From: JAFDVL01 sp031371805
GTDB taxonomy: Bacteria; Acidobacteriota; Blastocatellia; RBC074
NCBI GenBank assembly: GCA_031371805.1
Contig: JANMKB010000691.1
Coordinates: 1 to 9,800 of the forward strand
Direction: 5' to 3'
Length of the DNA: 9,800 nt
This document shows, one piece after another, positions 1 through 7,015 of this stretch (position 1 is the first letter of the stretch; each line of letters begins with the position of its first letter). The notes below the pieces were generated by a model. That model was not told the origin of the DNA. It was given only the letters and a program-made list of their open reading frames with translations, and searched no databases. A program made the position numbers and the translations under genes.

Positions 1-420
1 CGCCTGTTTGATGAACATAAAATCTTTGCACAACAAATCAAAACTTTGTCTGAAATTACGCTTAAAATTGAAGCGCAGGAATTATTGCAATCCGGTGAAA
101 TCGTCAATGGTATAAAAATAATTGCCAGAATTTTTGAGCAACGAAACTTAGATGAACTGAAAATGATAGCTCATAAATTAGTGGAAATGCCTTCGCTCAT
201 CGCCTTACTTGCATCGCGTGAAGCTGGTGTGGCGCGGTTGGTTTTTGCTCGCTCAGCGAATCTTGATTTGGCAATGGGCGCTTTGATGCGGGAAGCCTGT
301 CAGCGGATTGAAGGTAAGGGCGGCGGGACAGCAGATTTTGCGCAGGGTGGAGGCACTAACGTTAGCAAACTAGAAAATATGATGGCTGAAATGATTGCCA
401 AAACAAAAGAGGCAAAGTGA
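1..420 (+). CDS. AlaX-like alanyl-tRNA editing protein, C-terminal DHHA1 part (5' end outside window)
   Basis: The frame is open from base 1 to the TGA at 418-420, so this is the 3' part (139 codons) of a gene that starts upstream. The in-frame TTG at 46 is probably not the real start, because the residues before it (RLFDEHKIFAQQ...) read as ordinary coding sequence. The glycine-rich motif GKGGGTADFAQGGG, preceded by LVFARSANLDLAMGALMREA, is the hallmark of the DHHA1 domain found at the C-terminus of alanyl-tRNA synthetase and of the long AlaX editing proteins, which hydrolyse Ser- or Gly-mischarged tRNA(Ala) in the cytoplasm. The 'FARS..L.L.MGAL.REA' run fits free-standing AlaX better than AlaRS, which usually has 'VAGV(S/T)KDL' here. 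A helical basic tail follows. The editing domain and zinc-binding residues are not visible, so AlaRS itself cannot be excluded. The family call is firm; the subtype is moderate. Confidence 0.75.
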   Translation, partial: RLFDEHKIFAQQIKTLSEITLKIEAQELLQSGEIVNGIKIIARIFEQRNLDELKMIAHKLVEMPSLIALLASREAGVARLVFARSANLDLAMGALMREACQRIEGKGGGTADFAQGGGTNVSKLENMMAEMIAKTKEAK

Positions 421-439
421 CGAAACACTTTGCCTCTTT
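406..439. terminator. Bidirectional hairpin terminator between convergent genes
   Basis: Two perfect 14-nt arms, AAAGAGGCAAAGTG (406-419) and CACTTTGCCTCTTT (426-439), flank a 6-nt loop. The left arm includes the last codons and most of the TGA stop of the AlaX-like gene. Read on the minus strand, the stem ends in CCTCTTTTGTTTT, a good U-rich tail, so it should terminate the M48 protease transcript whose stop codon is at 463. On the plus strand the tail is only CTCTTTGAAATTT, which is weaker. One hairpin therefore probably serves both genes. Confidence 0.75.
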
Positions 440-462
440 GAAATTTCACATTTGATTGGAAA

Positions 463-1581
463 TTATGGTTTTTTCTCTGTATCCGTTTGACCACTACGGC
501 GCAACGTTGGGCGTTCAGTCTTTTCAGGCTGGCCACTTGCCGGAGTAGTTGAATCAGCTTCAGGTGTTGTGGCATCCGGTGAATTTGGCTGGCGACGTTT
601 CAGTGTTGGGCGTTGACCATCGCGGTCGCTATTTGTCCCACCGTTCCTGGCGCTAATACTCTTTGAATTCGTAATCGAAATCAGGCGACCTTTCACCCGA
701 TTGAAATCTGAGGTGTTGATCGTATATTCACTACGATCAGGGAAGCGCGCTAACAACGTTTTGACTTTATCAATGCGGTCATCTACCAAAGGATGAGTGC
801 TGAAAATTTTAGCAATCGTGCCTGGTTTCTTTTTCTCTTTAGTTTGTATCTTCTCAAAAAACGTTGCCATCGCATTCGGATCATAACCGGTCGCCCAGAG
901 GTATTGGACAGCTAACATGTCAGCTTCCTCTTCGGCGGAGCGCGAAAATTTCAGAAATCCTAACGGAATTAAAAGCCCCGCTGTTTGCCGTGCAATGTAC
1001 CCGCCCCATCCGCCGACGAAGTATAGCGGGATCAAGCCATAATTTAAGAGTTGCCCTTTTGTATCCTGCTCGACGCCATGACGAGCCGCGACGTGAGCAA
1101 TTTCGTGTGCCATTGGGCCGGCCAATTCAGCTTCATTCTCAGCCGCAAGTATCAACCCCTTGTTGACATAAAAGAAACCGCCTGGCAAAGCAAACGCATT
1201 TACATCATCGGCGTCCATGACTTTGATTGTGAAGGGGACTTTGGAATCTGAGTGAAGGACTAAATTTTGCCCCACGCGATTGATGTATTCGACAATCACC
1301 GGGTCTTCGACAAATTTTCCTTCACGGTCAACTTCCGCCGAAAGGCGACGCCCCAGCGCGACTTCCTTATCAAGTGAATAAAAATTCATTTGACCTTTGT
1401 TGATGTCGCGTTTTCCAATAAATTCAGGATTTTCTTTGGTTGAAAGCGCTGCGGCAGTTTGCGCCGGAGCCTTAGCCGGGGCTGGAGTCTGCGGTTGTGA
1501 ATTCGATTGCGCAAAAGTTGGAATGACAAACAATGCTGCCAAACCAAGTGCGAAAATTAATCTGCGGGAAGGGGTTACCAT
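463..1581 (-). CDS. Secreted M48-family zinc metalloprotease (BepA/YfgC-like)
   Basis: A 372-residue protein with a clear signal peptide (residues 1-25, RR followed by a hydrophobic core, cleavage near FAQS) and a Pro/Ala-rich linker (about 26-47). The catalytic motif HEIAH lies at 159-163 in the context ENEAELAGPMAHEIAHVAARHG, and the third zinc ligand is probably E217 in the ExxAD motif (EEEAD). The conserved STHP at 261-264 is also present, as in M48 peptidases. Hydrophobic stretches lie between the two zinc motifs. Known relatives act in the periplasm in quality control of outer-membrane proteins, and this role is inferred here. It lacks the TPR tail of E. coli BepA. Instead it ends in a charged, low-complexity tail (about 310-372) with two RPTL(K)RR-like units at 324-330 and 357-362. 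The ATG at 1581 is preceded by AAGGAG at good spacing. The gene is monocistronic, and its terminator is the hairpin at 406-439. Confidence 0.92.
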   Translation of the reverse strand: MVTPSRRLIFALGLAALFVIPTFAQSNSQPQTPAPAKAPAQTAAALSTKENPEFIGKRDINKGQMNFYSLDKEVALGRRLSAEVDREGKFVEDPVIVEYINRVGQNLVLHSDSKVPFTIKVMDADDVNAFALPGGFFYVNKGLILAAENEAELAGPMAHEIAHVAARHGVEQDTKGQLLNYGLIPLYFVGGWGGYIARQTAGLLIPLGFLKFSRSAEEEADMLAVQYLWATGYDPNAMATFFEKIQTKEKKKPGTIAKIFSTHPLVDDRIDKVKTLLARFPDRSEYTINTSDFNRVKGRLISITNSKSISARNGGTNSDRDGQRPTLKRRQPNSPDATTPEADSTTPASGQPEKTERPTLRRSGQTDTEKKP

Positions 1582-1643
1582 AGCTAATCTCCTTGATCAT
1601 TTTCTGTAATGGACGCTATGCGTCAGCCTTGCAGGACGAAACC

Positions 1644-1672
1644 ATTATAAACCTAACGGTTACAAAGGTGTA
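1644..1672 (-). promoter_or_regulatory. Probable promoter of the M48 protease gene
   Basis: On the minus strand a perfect -10 hexamer TATAAT (1644-1649) lies about 63 bases upstream of the ATG. With a 17-base spacer the -35 would be TACACC (1667-1672), which matches TTGACA at only three positions. The spacer holds an imperfect palindrome (AACC-N4-GGTT on the plus strand). The -10 is convincing; the -35 is not. Confidence 0.35.
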
Positions 1673-1816
1673 CGGATAACTGTATTAAATTTTACTATTA
1701 AATGAAAAATAACGCTGTCTCTAGCCCAGAAATTCTCCAGCTTTGAAAATAACCTGCTTGTGATTCTAAGGGAAGAAACGTTTTTAGGATGAGCAGAATT
1801 GAAAAAAGGTTGGCAG

Positions 1817-1857
1817 AAAAAAATACCTCGCCAATAAAAATCTTATCAGCGAGGTAT
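1817..1857 (-). terminator. Rho-independent terminator of the small secreted protein gene
   Basis: The arms ATACCTCGC (1823-1831) and GCGAGGTAT (1849-1857) form a perfect 9-bp stem. A further 4-bp stem (ATAA/TTAT) can form inside the 17-base loop. On the minus strand the stem runs straight into a tract of seven T residues (1817-1823). It lies 53 bases past the stop codon of the small gene at 1911-2114, and this supports that gene being transcribed. Confidence 0.8.
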
Positions 1858-1910
1858 CAGTAAGTTTATAAATGTGGGTATTACAATTAGTCTGCGTTTA
1901 TTGGCAAAGA

Positions 1911-2114
1911 TTAAGGTCTTTTTCCACCCTTATCTTTATTGTCCCCCCTGTCTCTATCACCGCCACGACCTGAATCGCCTTTTTTATCTTTCTCCCTTTC
2001 GACAATTTTTTCTTTTTCTTTTTCCTTATCTTTATCTTTTTGCGCAAAACTACCGTTCACCAAAGAGATGCTCATCACCAGACACAAAAACAAATTAAAT
2101 AATTTCTTCATCAT
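1911..2114 (-). CDS. Small secreted, highly charged low-complexity protein
   Basis: This encodes 67 residues. The first 24 are a textbook signal peptide: MMKK, a hydrophobic core and cleavage after SFA. The predicted mature part of 43 residues has 12 Lys, 5 Arg, 8 Asp and 5 Glu, arranged first as KD/KE repeats and then as a Gly/Arg/Asp-rich stretch, with almost no hydrophobic residues. It is therefore almost certainly disordered. I do not recognise a family. Three things support a real gene despite the low complexity: the signal peptide, an AGGGGGG ribosome-binding tract about 8 bases before the ATG, and a good terminator 53 bases downstream on the same strand. A function in the periplasm or outside the cell, such as binding polyanions or metals, would be speculation. 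Open frames on the opposite strand here are shadows of the repeat composition. Confidence 0.7.
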   Translation of the reverse strand: MMKKLFNLFLCLVMSISLVNGSFAQKDKDKEKEKEKIVEREKDKKGDSGRGGDRDRGDNKDKGGKRP

Positions 2115-2149
2115 ACATTCTACCCCCCTGGGATTATTAGAAGGGGATG

Positions 2150-2296
2150 TTAGCCGAAAAAAACTCCGTTGCTATCAAATACATTTAAGCCGTAAAAATT
2201 AGCGTCAACCGTTTTGACAATGTACGCTTGTGCAAGCCTGATGCCAAAGCTGATCTGCTCTTCTGTCTGATTAGCAAACTTAGTTTCTACAAGCAG
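2150..2296 (-). pseudogene. Short coding-like stretch without a start codon, possible gene remnant
   Basis: Between the permease and the small secreted gene, one minus-strand frame is open for 48 codons from CTG at 2296 to a TAA at 2150-2152. It reads like normal protein (for example TEEQISFGIRLAQAYIVK and FYGLNVFDSNGVFFG), yet it has no ATG, GTG or TTG and has an in-frame stop directly upstream (2297-2299). It could be the 3' end of a decayed gene or chance. A GTCAA-N5-TTGAC palindrome (2204-2218) lies inside it. I cannot name a family. Confidence 0.2.
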
Positions 2297-2382
2297 TTAC
2301 AATAATCAGCCCATATTTAAAATTATCAACTTTAAGGACAATGCGACTGAATCCGTGTGTAAGAATCAACGTTTTGGGATAT

Positions 2383-3768
2383 TTATGCCTTCGGCGAAAA
2401 GGCGAAAGGCCAGTTTTTATTTCGCCATGACCAGGCCAGAAATAAAATCAATCCCAACAATAACGTAAACAAACCAAATCCGATTATTTGCCAGCCCGAA
2501 GTGGCGAAGATGAACAACCATCCGCCCAAAGCAAGGCAGCTTGGCAATGGATAAAACCAGATGCGAAACGGTCGCGGCAATTCGGGCTGTTGCCTTCGGA
2601 GTAACTCGACGGCAACAATCTGACCGATAAATTGCACCAGAATGCGGGTCACAATTAAGGCACTGATCACCACGTCGAGTGAAAAGAAGCTGCAAATAAT
2701 GGCGATGAGTCCGATAACAACTAAAGCGATGTCCGGGAAATTCCCGCGACTATTGACGTGGGAAAATGCTTTGAAGAAGTAGCCATCTTTAGCGGCAGCA
2801 TAAGGGATTCTGGAATATCCCAGGAGTAAAGCAAAGCACGATCCAAACGCAGTCCACAAAATCATCACGGTAAAGATGGCAGCGATGCGAGTGCCATAAA
2901 TCTTTTCCATAAAGATCGAAACGACAAAATCAGAAACCGGTTTGGTTTGTTCGGCAGGCACGAACTCGCGCCAGGGAACTACGCCGATCACTGAAATATT
3001 GATGGCAATATAAATGATTGCCACCGCAATGACGCTGATGATGATCGAGCGAGGAATTGTTTTACCAGGATTTTTTACTTCATCGCCGATATAGCAAATG
3101 TCGTAATAACCCAGGTAATCATAGATTCCGATGGTTGCCGCTGCGCCGATCCCCGTAAAAAATCTGGACGACAACTTGAATGCTTCAGGCGGAAAATCGA
3201 AGGCGCGATGTGAGTCGAAATTAACCAGGCCGGTGACAATTACTACTCCCACTGTGAGCAGGGTTCCGATCCATAAACTAATCGTTAGTTTTCCCAGATG
3301 AGTGATGCGGCGATAGAGAAGAATGATGTTGATGATCCCAATCGCTACGCAAACAGTTTTCTCATTTCCCCACGACATTCCAGGCCAGAGATAGCCAAAA
3401 TATTTACTGAACCCAATATACCCTGACGCAATTTCCAGCGGGCCGCTGAGAATAAATTGCCAGATAAAAAGGAAGGCCATGAGCCGCCCATATTGATTAC
3501 GCCCAAAACTTTCCCGGAGGTACACATACGTTCCGCCTGAGCCAGGCATTGACGCGCCCAATTCGCTCCACACCAAACCATCAGGGATGACAATTAAAAT
3601 TGCGATGAGCCAGCCCAGTAAAGCCTGCGGCCCGCCCATTGCCGACATCAGCAGCGGAATCGTAATAAATGGCCCGATGCCAATCATGTTTGACATGTTC
3701 AGCGCGGTCGCCTGAAGGGTTCCGAAATGACGGGTAAGCTGCGCTGGTTTTTCGGCAGGTTGGGGCAT
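2383..3768 (-). CDS. APC-superfamily amino acid/polyamine permease
   Basis: An inner-membrane secondary transporter of 461 residues with about 12 predicted hydrophobic helices, usual for the amino acid-polyamine-organocation family. Visible family marks are the unwound TM1 glycine motif (MIGIGPFITIPLL, about residues 28-40), the SELGASMPGSGGTYVYL segment at the end of TM2 and start of the next loop (68-84), GDEVKNPGKTIPRSI after TM6 (228-242), and LPRPFRIW before the last helices (397-404). The substrate cannot be read from sequence; an amino acid or amine is expected. I chose ATG at 3768. A TTG at 3783 would add five residues, and neither start has a Shine-Dalgarno sequence. The gene lies downstream of rpmB on the same strand, but a terminator and a 53-bp palindrome separate them, so it is probably transcribed separately. 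No clear terminator follows it. Confidence 0.9.
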   Translation of the reverse strand: MPQPAEKPAQLTRHFGTLQATALNMSNMIGIGPFITIPLLMSAMGGPQALLGWLIAILIVIPDGLVWSELGASMPGSGGTYVYLRESFGRNQYGRLMAFLFIWQFILSGPLEIASGYIGFSKYFGYLWPGMSWGNEKTVCVAIGIINIILLYRRITHLGKLTISLWIGTLLTVGVVIVTGLVNFDSHRAFDFPPEAFKLSSRFFTGIGAAATIGIYDYLGYYDICYIGDEVKNPGKTIPRSIIISVIAVAIIYIAINISVIGVVPWREFVPAEQTKPVSDFVVSIFMEKIYGTRIAAIFTVMILWTAFGSCFALLLGYSRIPYAAAKDGYFFKAFSHVNSRGNFPDIALVVIGLIAIICSFFSLDVVISALIVTRILVQFIGQIVAVELLRRQQPELPRPFRIWFYPLPSCLALGGWLFIFATSGWQIIGFGLFTLLLGLILFLAWSWRNKNWPFAFSPKA

Positions 3769-3788
3769 ATTTTTGTGGCGCAAAATAA

Positions 3789-3841
3789 GTAGAGCAAGTC
3801 TTTTTCTATCGTTACATAGAAGAGGTTAAGACTTGCTCTAC
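3789..3841. repeat. 53-bp imperfect palindromic element upstream of the permease
   Basis: The perfect 14-nt arms GTAGAGCAAGTCTT (3789-3802) and AAGACTTGCTCTAC (3828-3841) enclose a second 6-bp stem (TTCTAT 3804-3809 / ATAGAA 3816-3821) with a 6-base loop. It lies between the rpmB terminator and the permease start, and ends 20 bases from the chosen ATG. It has no T-tract following it, so it is not a classic terminator. It resembles a small REP- or MITE-like element, or it could form a leader hairpin for the permease mRNA. Confidence 0.65.
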
Positions 3842-3889
3842 ACTAAAGCGATTTGGTTGTGTCTGAATCTAAATAGCTGGCAGGCAATG

Positions 3890-3920
3890 AAAAAATGCTA
3901 TTGGTCGGCTCGCCGACTAA
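3890..3920 (-). terminator. Terminator after rpmB
   Basis: One base past the L28 stop codon, the minus strand reads TTAGTCGG-CGAG-CCGACCAA, an 8-position stem with one A-C mismatch and a 4-base loop. After four bases (TAGC, then A) it runs into six T residues (3890-3895). Position and shape fit an intrinsic terminator closing the mutS-rpmB transcript. Confidence 0.6.
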
Positions 3921-3921
3921 C

Positions 3922-4158
3922 TTAAACTTTTTCGCCTCGTTTACGCATTTCTGCCAGCACTGCATCAATGCCATTTTTATCAATAGTTTTGATTCCTCTG
4001 GCCGTGAGCTTTAATCTGATAAACCGATTTTCGCTGGGAACCCAAAATCTATGTGTTTGTAAATTCGGTAAAAACCGCCGTTTGGTGCGATTGTTCGCGT
4101 GTGAAACATTGTTTCCTGACATGGGCTTTTTGCCCGTAACCTGACATACCTTAGCCAT
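3922..4158 (-). CDS. rpmB: 50S ribosomal protein L28
   Basis: A complete 78-residue bL28, the same length as the E. coli protein and very similar along its whole length. It begins MAKVCQVTGKKPMSGNNVSHA, continues with TKRRFLPNLQTHRFWVPSE, and ends GIDAVLAEMRKRGEKV. It is a basic component of the large ribosomal subunit, near the exit site of tRNA. It is the zinc-free type, since only C5 remains where zinc-binding forms carry CxxC. The ATG at 4158 has AAGGGA about ten bases upstream. It follows mutS by 66 bases on the same strand and ends at a terminator. The partner gene rpmG (L33), which often follows rpmB in other bacteria, is not here. Confidence 0.97.
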   Translation of the reverse strand: MAKVCQVTGKKPMSGNNVSHANNRTKRRFLPNLQTHRFWVPSENRFIRLKLTARGIKTIDKNGIDAVLAEMRKRGEKV

Positions 4159-4224
4159 TGCTGTTATTCCCTTTCTAGTGTGAAAAAAAGACTGTCAAAA
4201 TAAAGGTGCGAATATAGCAGAAAA

Positions 4225-6861
4225 TTATTCAGGTGGCGAATGATTTTCGGCTGGCGCATCAAAAAATGTAAGTTGATTTATTTTCGCGGCAGGCTTTTTT
4301 AAATGTCGGGCAAATTTCGGTTTGCCCGTCAAGTCCAGTTCATTTTGTTCGAGGTTGGTCAGGATTTCCTGCGCCCGCTCAATAATTGTTTTTGGCATCC
4401 CCGCCAGTTTTGCGACCTGAATGCCGTAGCTCTTGCTGGCGCTTCCTTCGACAACTTTGCGTAAGAAAACAATTTCGCCATTCGATTCAGAAACGGCAAC
4501 CTGGTAATTTCTCACCCCGGGACGCATCTTCGCCAATTCTGTCATTTCGTGATAGTGCGTCGCAAATAAGGATTTCGCGGAATGATGAGGATGATCGTGC
4601 AGATATTCGGCAATCGCCCAAGCTAACGACAAGCCATCGAAAGTCGCCGTGCCACGTCCGACTTCATCCAGTAAAATCAAACTACGCGGCGTAGCGGTAT
4701 TTAAAATATTCGCTGTTTCAGTCATTTCCACCATAAATGTCGAACGCCCACGCGCTAAATTGTCCGCAGCGCCAACCCGCGTAAAAACACGATCTACCAG
4801 TGCCAGCCGAGCCGAAGTCGCCGGCACGAAACTTCCCATTTGCGCCAGAATAGAAATCAACGCGACCTGTTTTAAGTAAACTGATTTGCCACCCATATTC
4901 GGGCCAGTGATAATTAATAAGCGATCCGTCGTGTTATTCAGGCAGCTATCATTCGGGACAAATCGTTCGCCCAGCGTTTCGACTACCGGATGTCGTCCGC
5001 CCTGAATGTTGATCTCATCGCCTTCGTGCAATTGTGGACGCACATAATTGCGCCGCGCCGCAGTTTCCGCTAAAGCCGCAGTCACATCAATCAATGCAAT
5101 CGTTTTGGCCACTCCCTGCAAGCGTTTTACGTGCTGTGCCAATTGCAATCGAACTGTTTTGAAAATTTCGATTTCCAGTTCAATGATGCGCTCTTCGGCT
5201 CCTAACACTTTCGTTTCATATTCTTTCAATTCCGGCGTCGTGTAACGCTCAGCATTGACCAGCGTTTGTTTGCGATCATAATCCGCCGGAATTTTATCTT
5301 TGTTTGAATTGCTGATTTCGATGAAATAGCCAAAGACGTTATTGAATTTGACCTTGAGCGAATTGATGCCGGTGCGTCCTCGCTCACGCGCTTCAATTGC
5401 GGCGATGTAACTTTTCCCACTGCTCGCCAGATTGCGCAACTCGTCAAGTTCGGGATGATAGCCATCACGAATGATTCCGGGTTCATTAGCTGCGGCTGGC
5501 GGTTCATCTGAAATTGAATTTTTGATAAGTTCGCCGAGGTCGTCCAATAAATCGAAATGTTCCGTCAACGTCTGAAGCAGCGAAGTTTGAAAACCGGAAA
5601 TCAATTGTCGCAGGGAAGGGAGCAGCGCAATTGATTGACCAAGCGCATTCATCTCGCGCGGGTTAATGCGAGCCAGTGTAATTTTTCCGGCTAATCTTTC
5701 TAAATCCGCCAATGACTCAAGTGTGCGTCTGACCTGATCGCGTTTGATGCTGGCTGTCTTGAATTCTCCCACTGCATCCAGCCGCATTTCAATTTCGCCA
5801 ATCTTCACTGATGGCCTGAGCATCCATTGCCGCAATAGTCGCGCACCCATCCCCGTCATCGTATTATCAAGTACACCGATTAAGCTGTGCGCTTTTTGCC
5901 CATCGGTTGCTTCCAGTAATTCCAGATTCGTCAAAGTCGTAGCATCAAGAATCAAATATTCGCTTGGCTCAAAATAAGTAATCTCGCTGATGTGATTTGC
6001 CTGGGCGCGTTGCGTCTCGTTAATGTAATAAACCGCCGCCCCTGCCGCCGCTACTGCATAATTCTTTTTTCGCAACCCGAATCCTTCCAGCGAAGCCACG
6101 CCAAGCTGTGTCAGTAACAATCCTTCGGCATGCTCGTAGCCAAAAAGCCAGTCATCAAGCGGAGACAAAGTAATATCCTTAAAATAGTCACTACCAGAGT
6201 CTGATAACGAAACTGAGTTTTCTATGTTCAGATTTTCAGTTGGGTTGTGAGTTGGTGCGGTGTGAAGGTGAGGTCGGCCTTTGCCTTTGTGTCCAACCAG
6301 AGCCGAGAGCGATTGCGGGAAGAGTAATTCCTTCGGGGCGAAAATTTCGATTTGCTCCAGTGTGCGTTCCCAGGTGTTTTCACCTTTGAATTCTGTCGCT
6401 AAAAATTCTCCGGTAGATAAATCAATTAAGGCTAATCCAATTCCTTCGCCAGCCCCACTAATGGCGGCGAGGTAATTATTTTGTTTGGTTTCGAGGAGTT
6501 GATTTTCGAGCGCGGTGCCAGGCGTGATTATTCTGACGACTTCGCGTTTTACTAATTTTTTCGCTACGGTTGCGTCTTCGGTTTGATCGCAAATGGCGAT
6601 GCGAAAACCTTTGCGCACTAATTTCGCAATGTAGCTGGTCGCCGCGTGATAGGGAATTCCGCACATCGGCACTGGTGTCCCGGTTTCCTTGTGCCGCGCC
6701 GTGAGCGTTATTTCCATCTCACGCGAGCCGATCAGGGCATCGTCATAAAACAGTTCGTAAAAATCTCCGAGCCGGAAAAATAATAATGTGCCGGGATGTT
6801 GCTTTTTAATTTCGTGATACTGCCGCAGCATCGGCGTCAGTGGCTTTTCGGTTGATGACAT
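4225..6861 (-). CDS. mutS: DNA mismatch repair ATPase MutS
   Basis: A full-length MutS1 of 878 residues that recognises base mismatches and small loops and recruits MutL. The mismatch-binding motif F34-Y35-E36 lies in GDFYELF of domain I. The connector domain follows (about 128-270), then the core and clamp helices with the NPREM and FGYFIEISNSNKDK segments. The C-terminal ABC-type ATPase has Walker A GPNMGGKS (653-660, K659), the signature region ARGRSTFMVEMTE, Walker B LLDEVGRGT (D732, E733), and the switch histidines in FATHYHE. Near the C-terminus QLTFF (863-867) fits a beta-clamp binding motif. The connector carries an unusual polar low-complexity insertion (about 188-228). The ATG at 6861 starts just before the conserved TPMLRQYHEIK, although it has no clear Shine-Dalgarno. 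rpmB follows 66 bases downstream. The kinase gene is divergent. Confidence 0.98.
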   Translation of the reverse strand: MSSTEKPLTPMLRQYHEIKKQHPGTLLFFRLGDFYELFYDDALIGSREMEITLTARHKETGTPVPMCGIPYHAATSYIAKLVRKGFRIAICDQTEDATVAKKLVKREVVRIITPGTALENQLLETKQNNYLAAISGAGEGIGLALIDLSTGEFLATEFKGENTWERTLEQIEIFAPKELLFPQSLSALVGHKGKGRPHLHTAPTHNPTENLNIENSVSLSDSGSDYFKDITLSPLDDWLFGYEHAEGLLLTQLGVASLEGFGLRKKNYAVAAAGAAVYYINETQRAQANHISEITYFEPSEYLILDATTLTNLELLEATDGQKAHSLIGVLDNTMTGMGARLLRQWMLRPSVKIGEIEMRLDAVGEFKTASIKRDQVRRTLESLADLERLAGKITLARINPREMNALGQSIALLPSLRQLISGFQTSLLQTLTEHFDLLDDLGELIKNSISDEPPAAANEPGIIRDGYHPELDELRNLASSGKSYIAAIEARERGRTGINSLKVKFNNVFGYFIEISNSNKDKIPADYDRKQTLVNAERYTTPELKEYETKVLGAEERIIELEIEIFKTVRLQLAQHVKRLQGVAKTIALIDVTAALAETAARRNYVRPQLHEGDEINIQGGRHPVVETLGERFVPNDSCLNNTTDRLLIITGPNMGGKSVYLKQVALISILAQMGSFVPATSARLALVDRVFTRVGAADNLARGRSTFMVEMTETANILNTATPRSLILLDEVGRGTATFDGLSLAWAIAEYLHDHPHHSAKSLFATHYHEMTELAKMRPGVRNYQVAVSESNGEIVFLRKVVEGSASKSYGIQVAKLAGMPKTIIERAQEILTNLEQNELDLTGKPKFARHLKKPAAKINQLTFFDAPAENHSPPE

Positions 6862-6903
6862 TGTTTTGTGTAGTAAATGGAATCGTTAATATTGTAAAGC
6901 AGA

Positions 6904-6931
6904 ATGATAGAGCAACTTCATCAACTGTCAA
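6904..6931 (-). promoter_or_regulatory. Probable sigma-70-type promoter of mutS
   Basis: On the minus strand a perfect -35 TTGACA (6926-6931) is followed after 16 bases by TATCAT (6904-6909), five of six matches to the -10 consensus. Initiation would be near 6897, giving a leader of about 36 bases before the ATG at 6861. It lies in the 154-bp gap between divergent mutS and the kinase gene. Confidence 0.5.
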
Positions 6932-7015
6932 AACGATGCTACACTTCGCACGTAGTTCATAAGCCAAAACTAAATATTTTTTGTTGTGCAACTTGCTTAG
7001 CAGAGAGTCTTTATT

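Larger units (their letters stand above)
1582..1910. other. Intergenic region upstream of the M48 protease gene
   Basis: This 329-base gap holds no convincing gene. On the minus strand it contains the M48 ribosome-binding site and a probable promoter, then a 13-base palindrome GACGC-TAT-GCGTC (1612-1624) in the presumed leader. Its distal end holds the terminator of the small secreted protein gene (1817-1857). The 1680-1816 part is AT-rich, and I see nothing else in it. Confidence 0.6.

Noticed and set aside
1789..1863. A 24-codon plus-strand open frame (MSRIEKRLAEK...)
   Set aside because: It runs through the terminator hairpin at 1817-1857 and has only weak start signals. It is too short to support.
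1939..2202. Plus-strand open frame rich in Ser, Leu and Phe opposite the small secreted gene
   Set aside because: It is the mirror of the Lys/Asp/Glu-rich minus-strand gene, which has a signal peptide, ribosome-binding site and terminator. The plus frame has none of these.
3789..3841. Intrinsic terminator for rpmB
   Set aside because: A better-placed stem with a T-tract lies directly after the rpmB stop (3890-3920), and this palindrome has no T run after it on the minus strand.
4170..4198. TTGACA on the minus strand upstream of rpmB as an rpmB promoter
   Set aside because: The -35 (4193-4198) is perfect, but at 15-17 bases the -10 would be TAGAAA, AGAAAG or GAAAGG, which overlap the ribosome-binding site. 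This is too poor to call.
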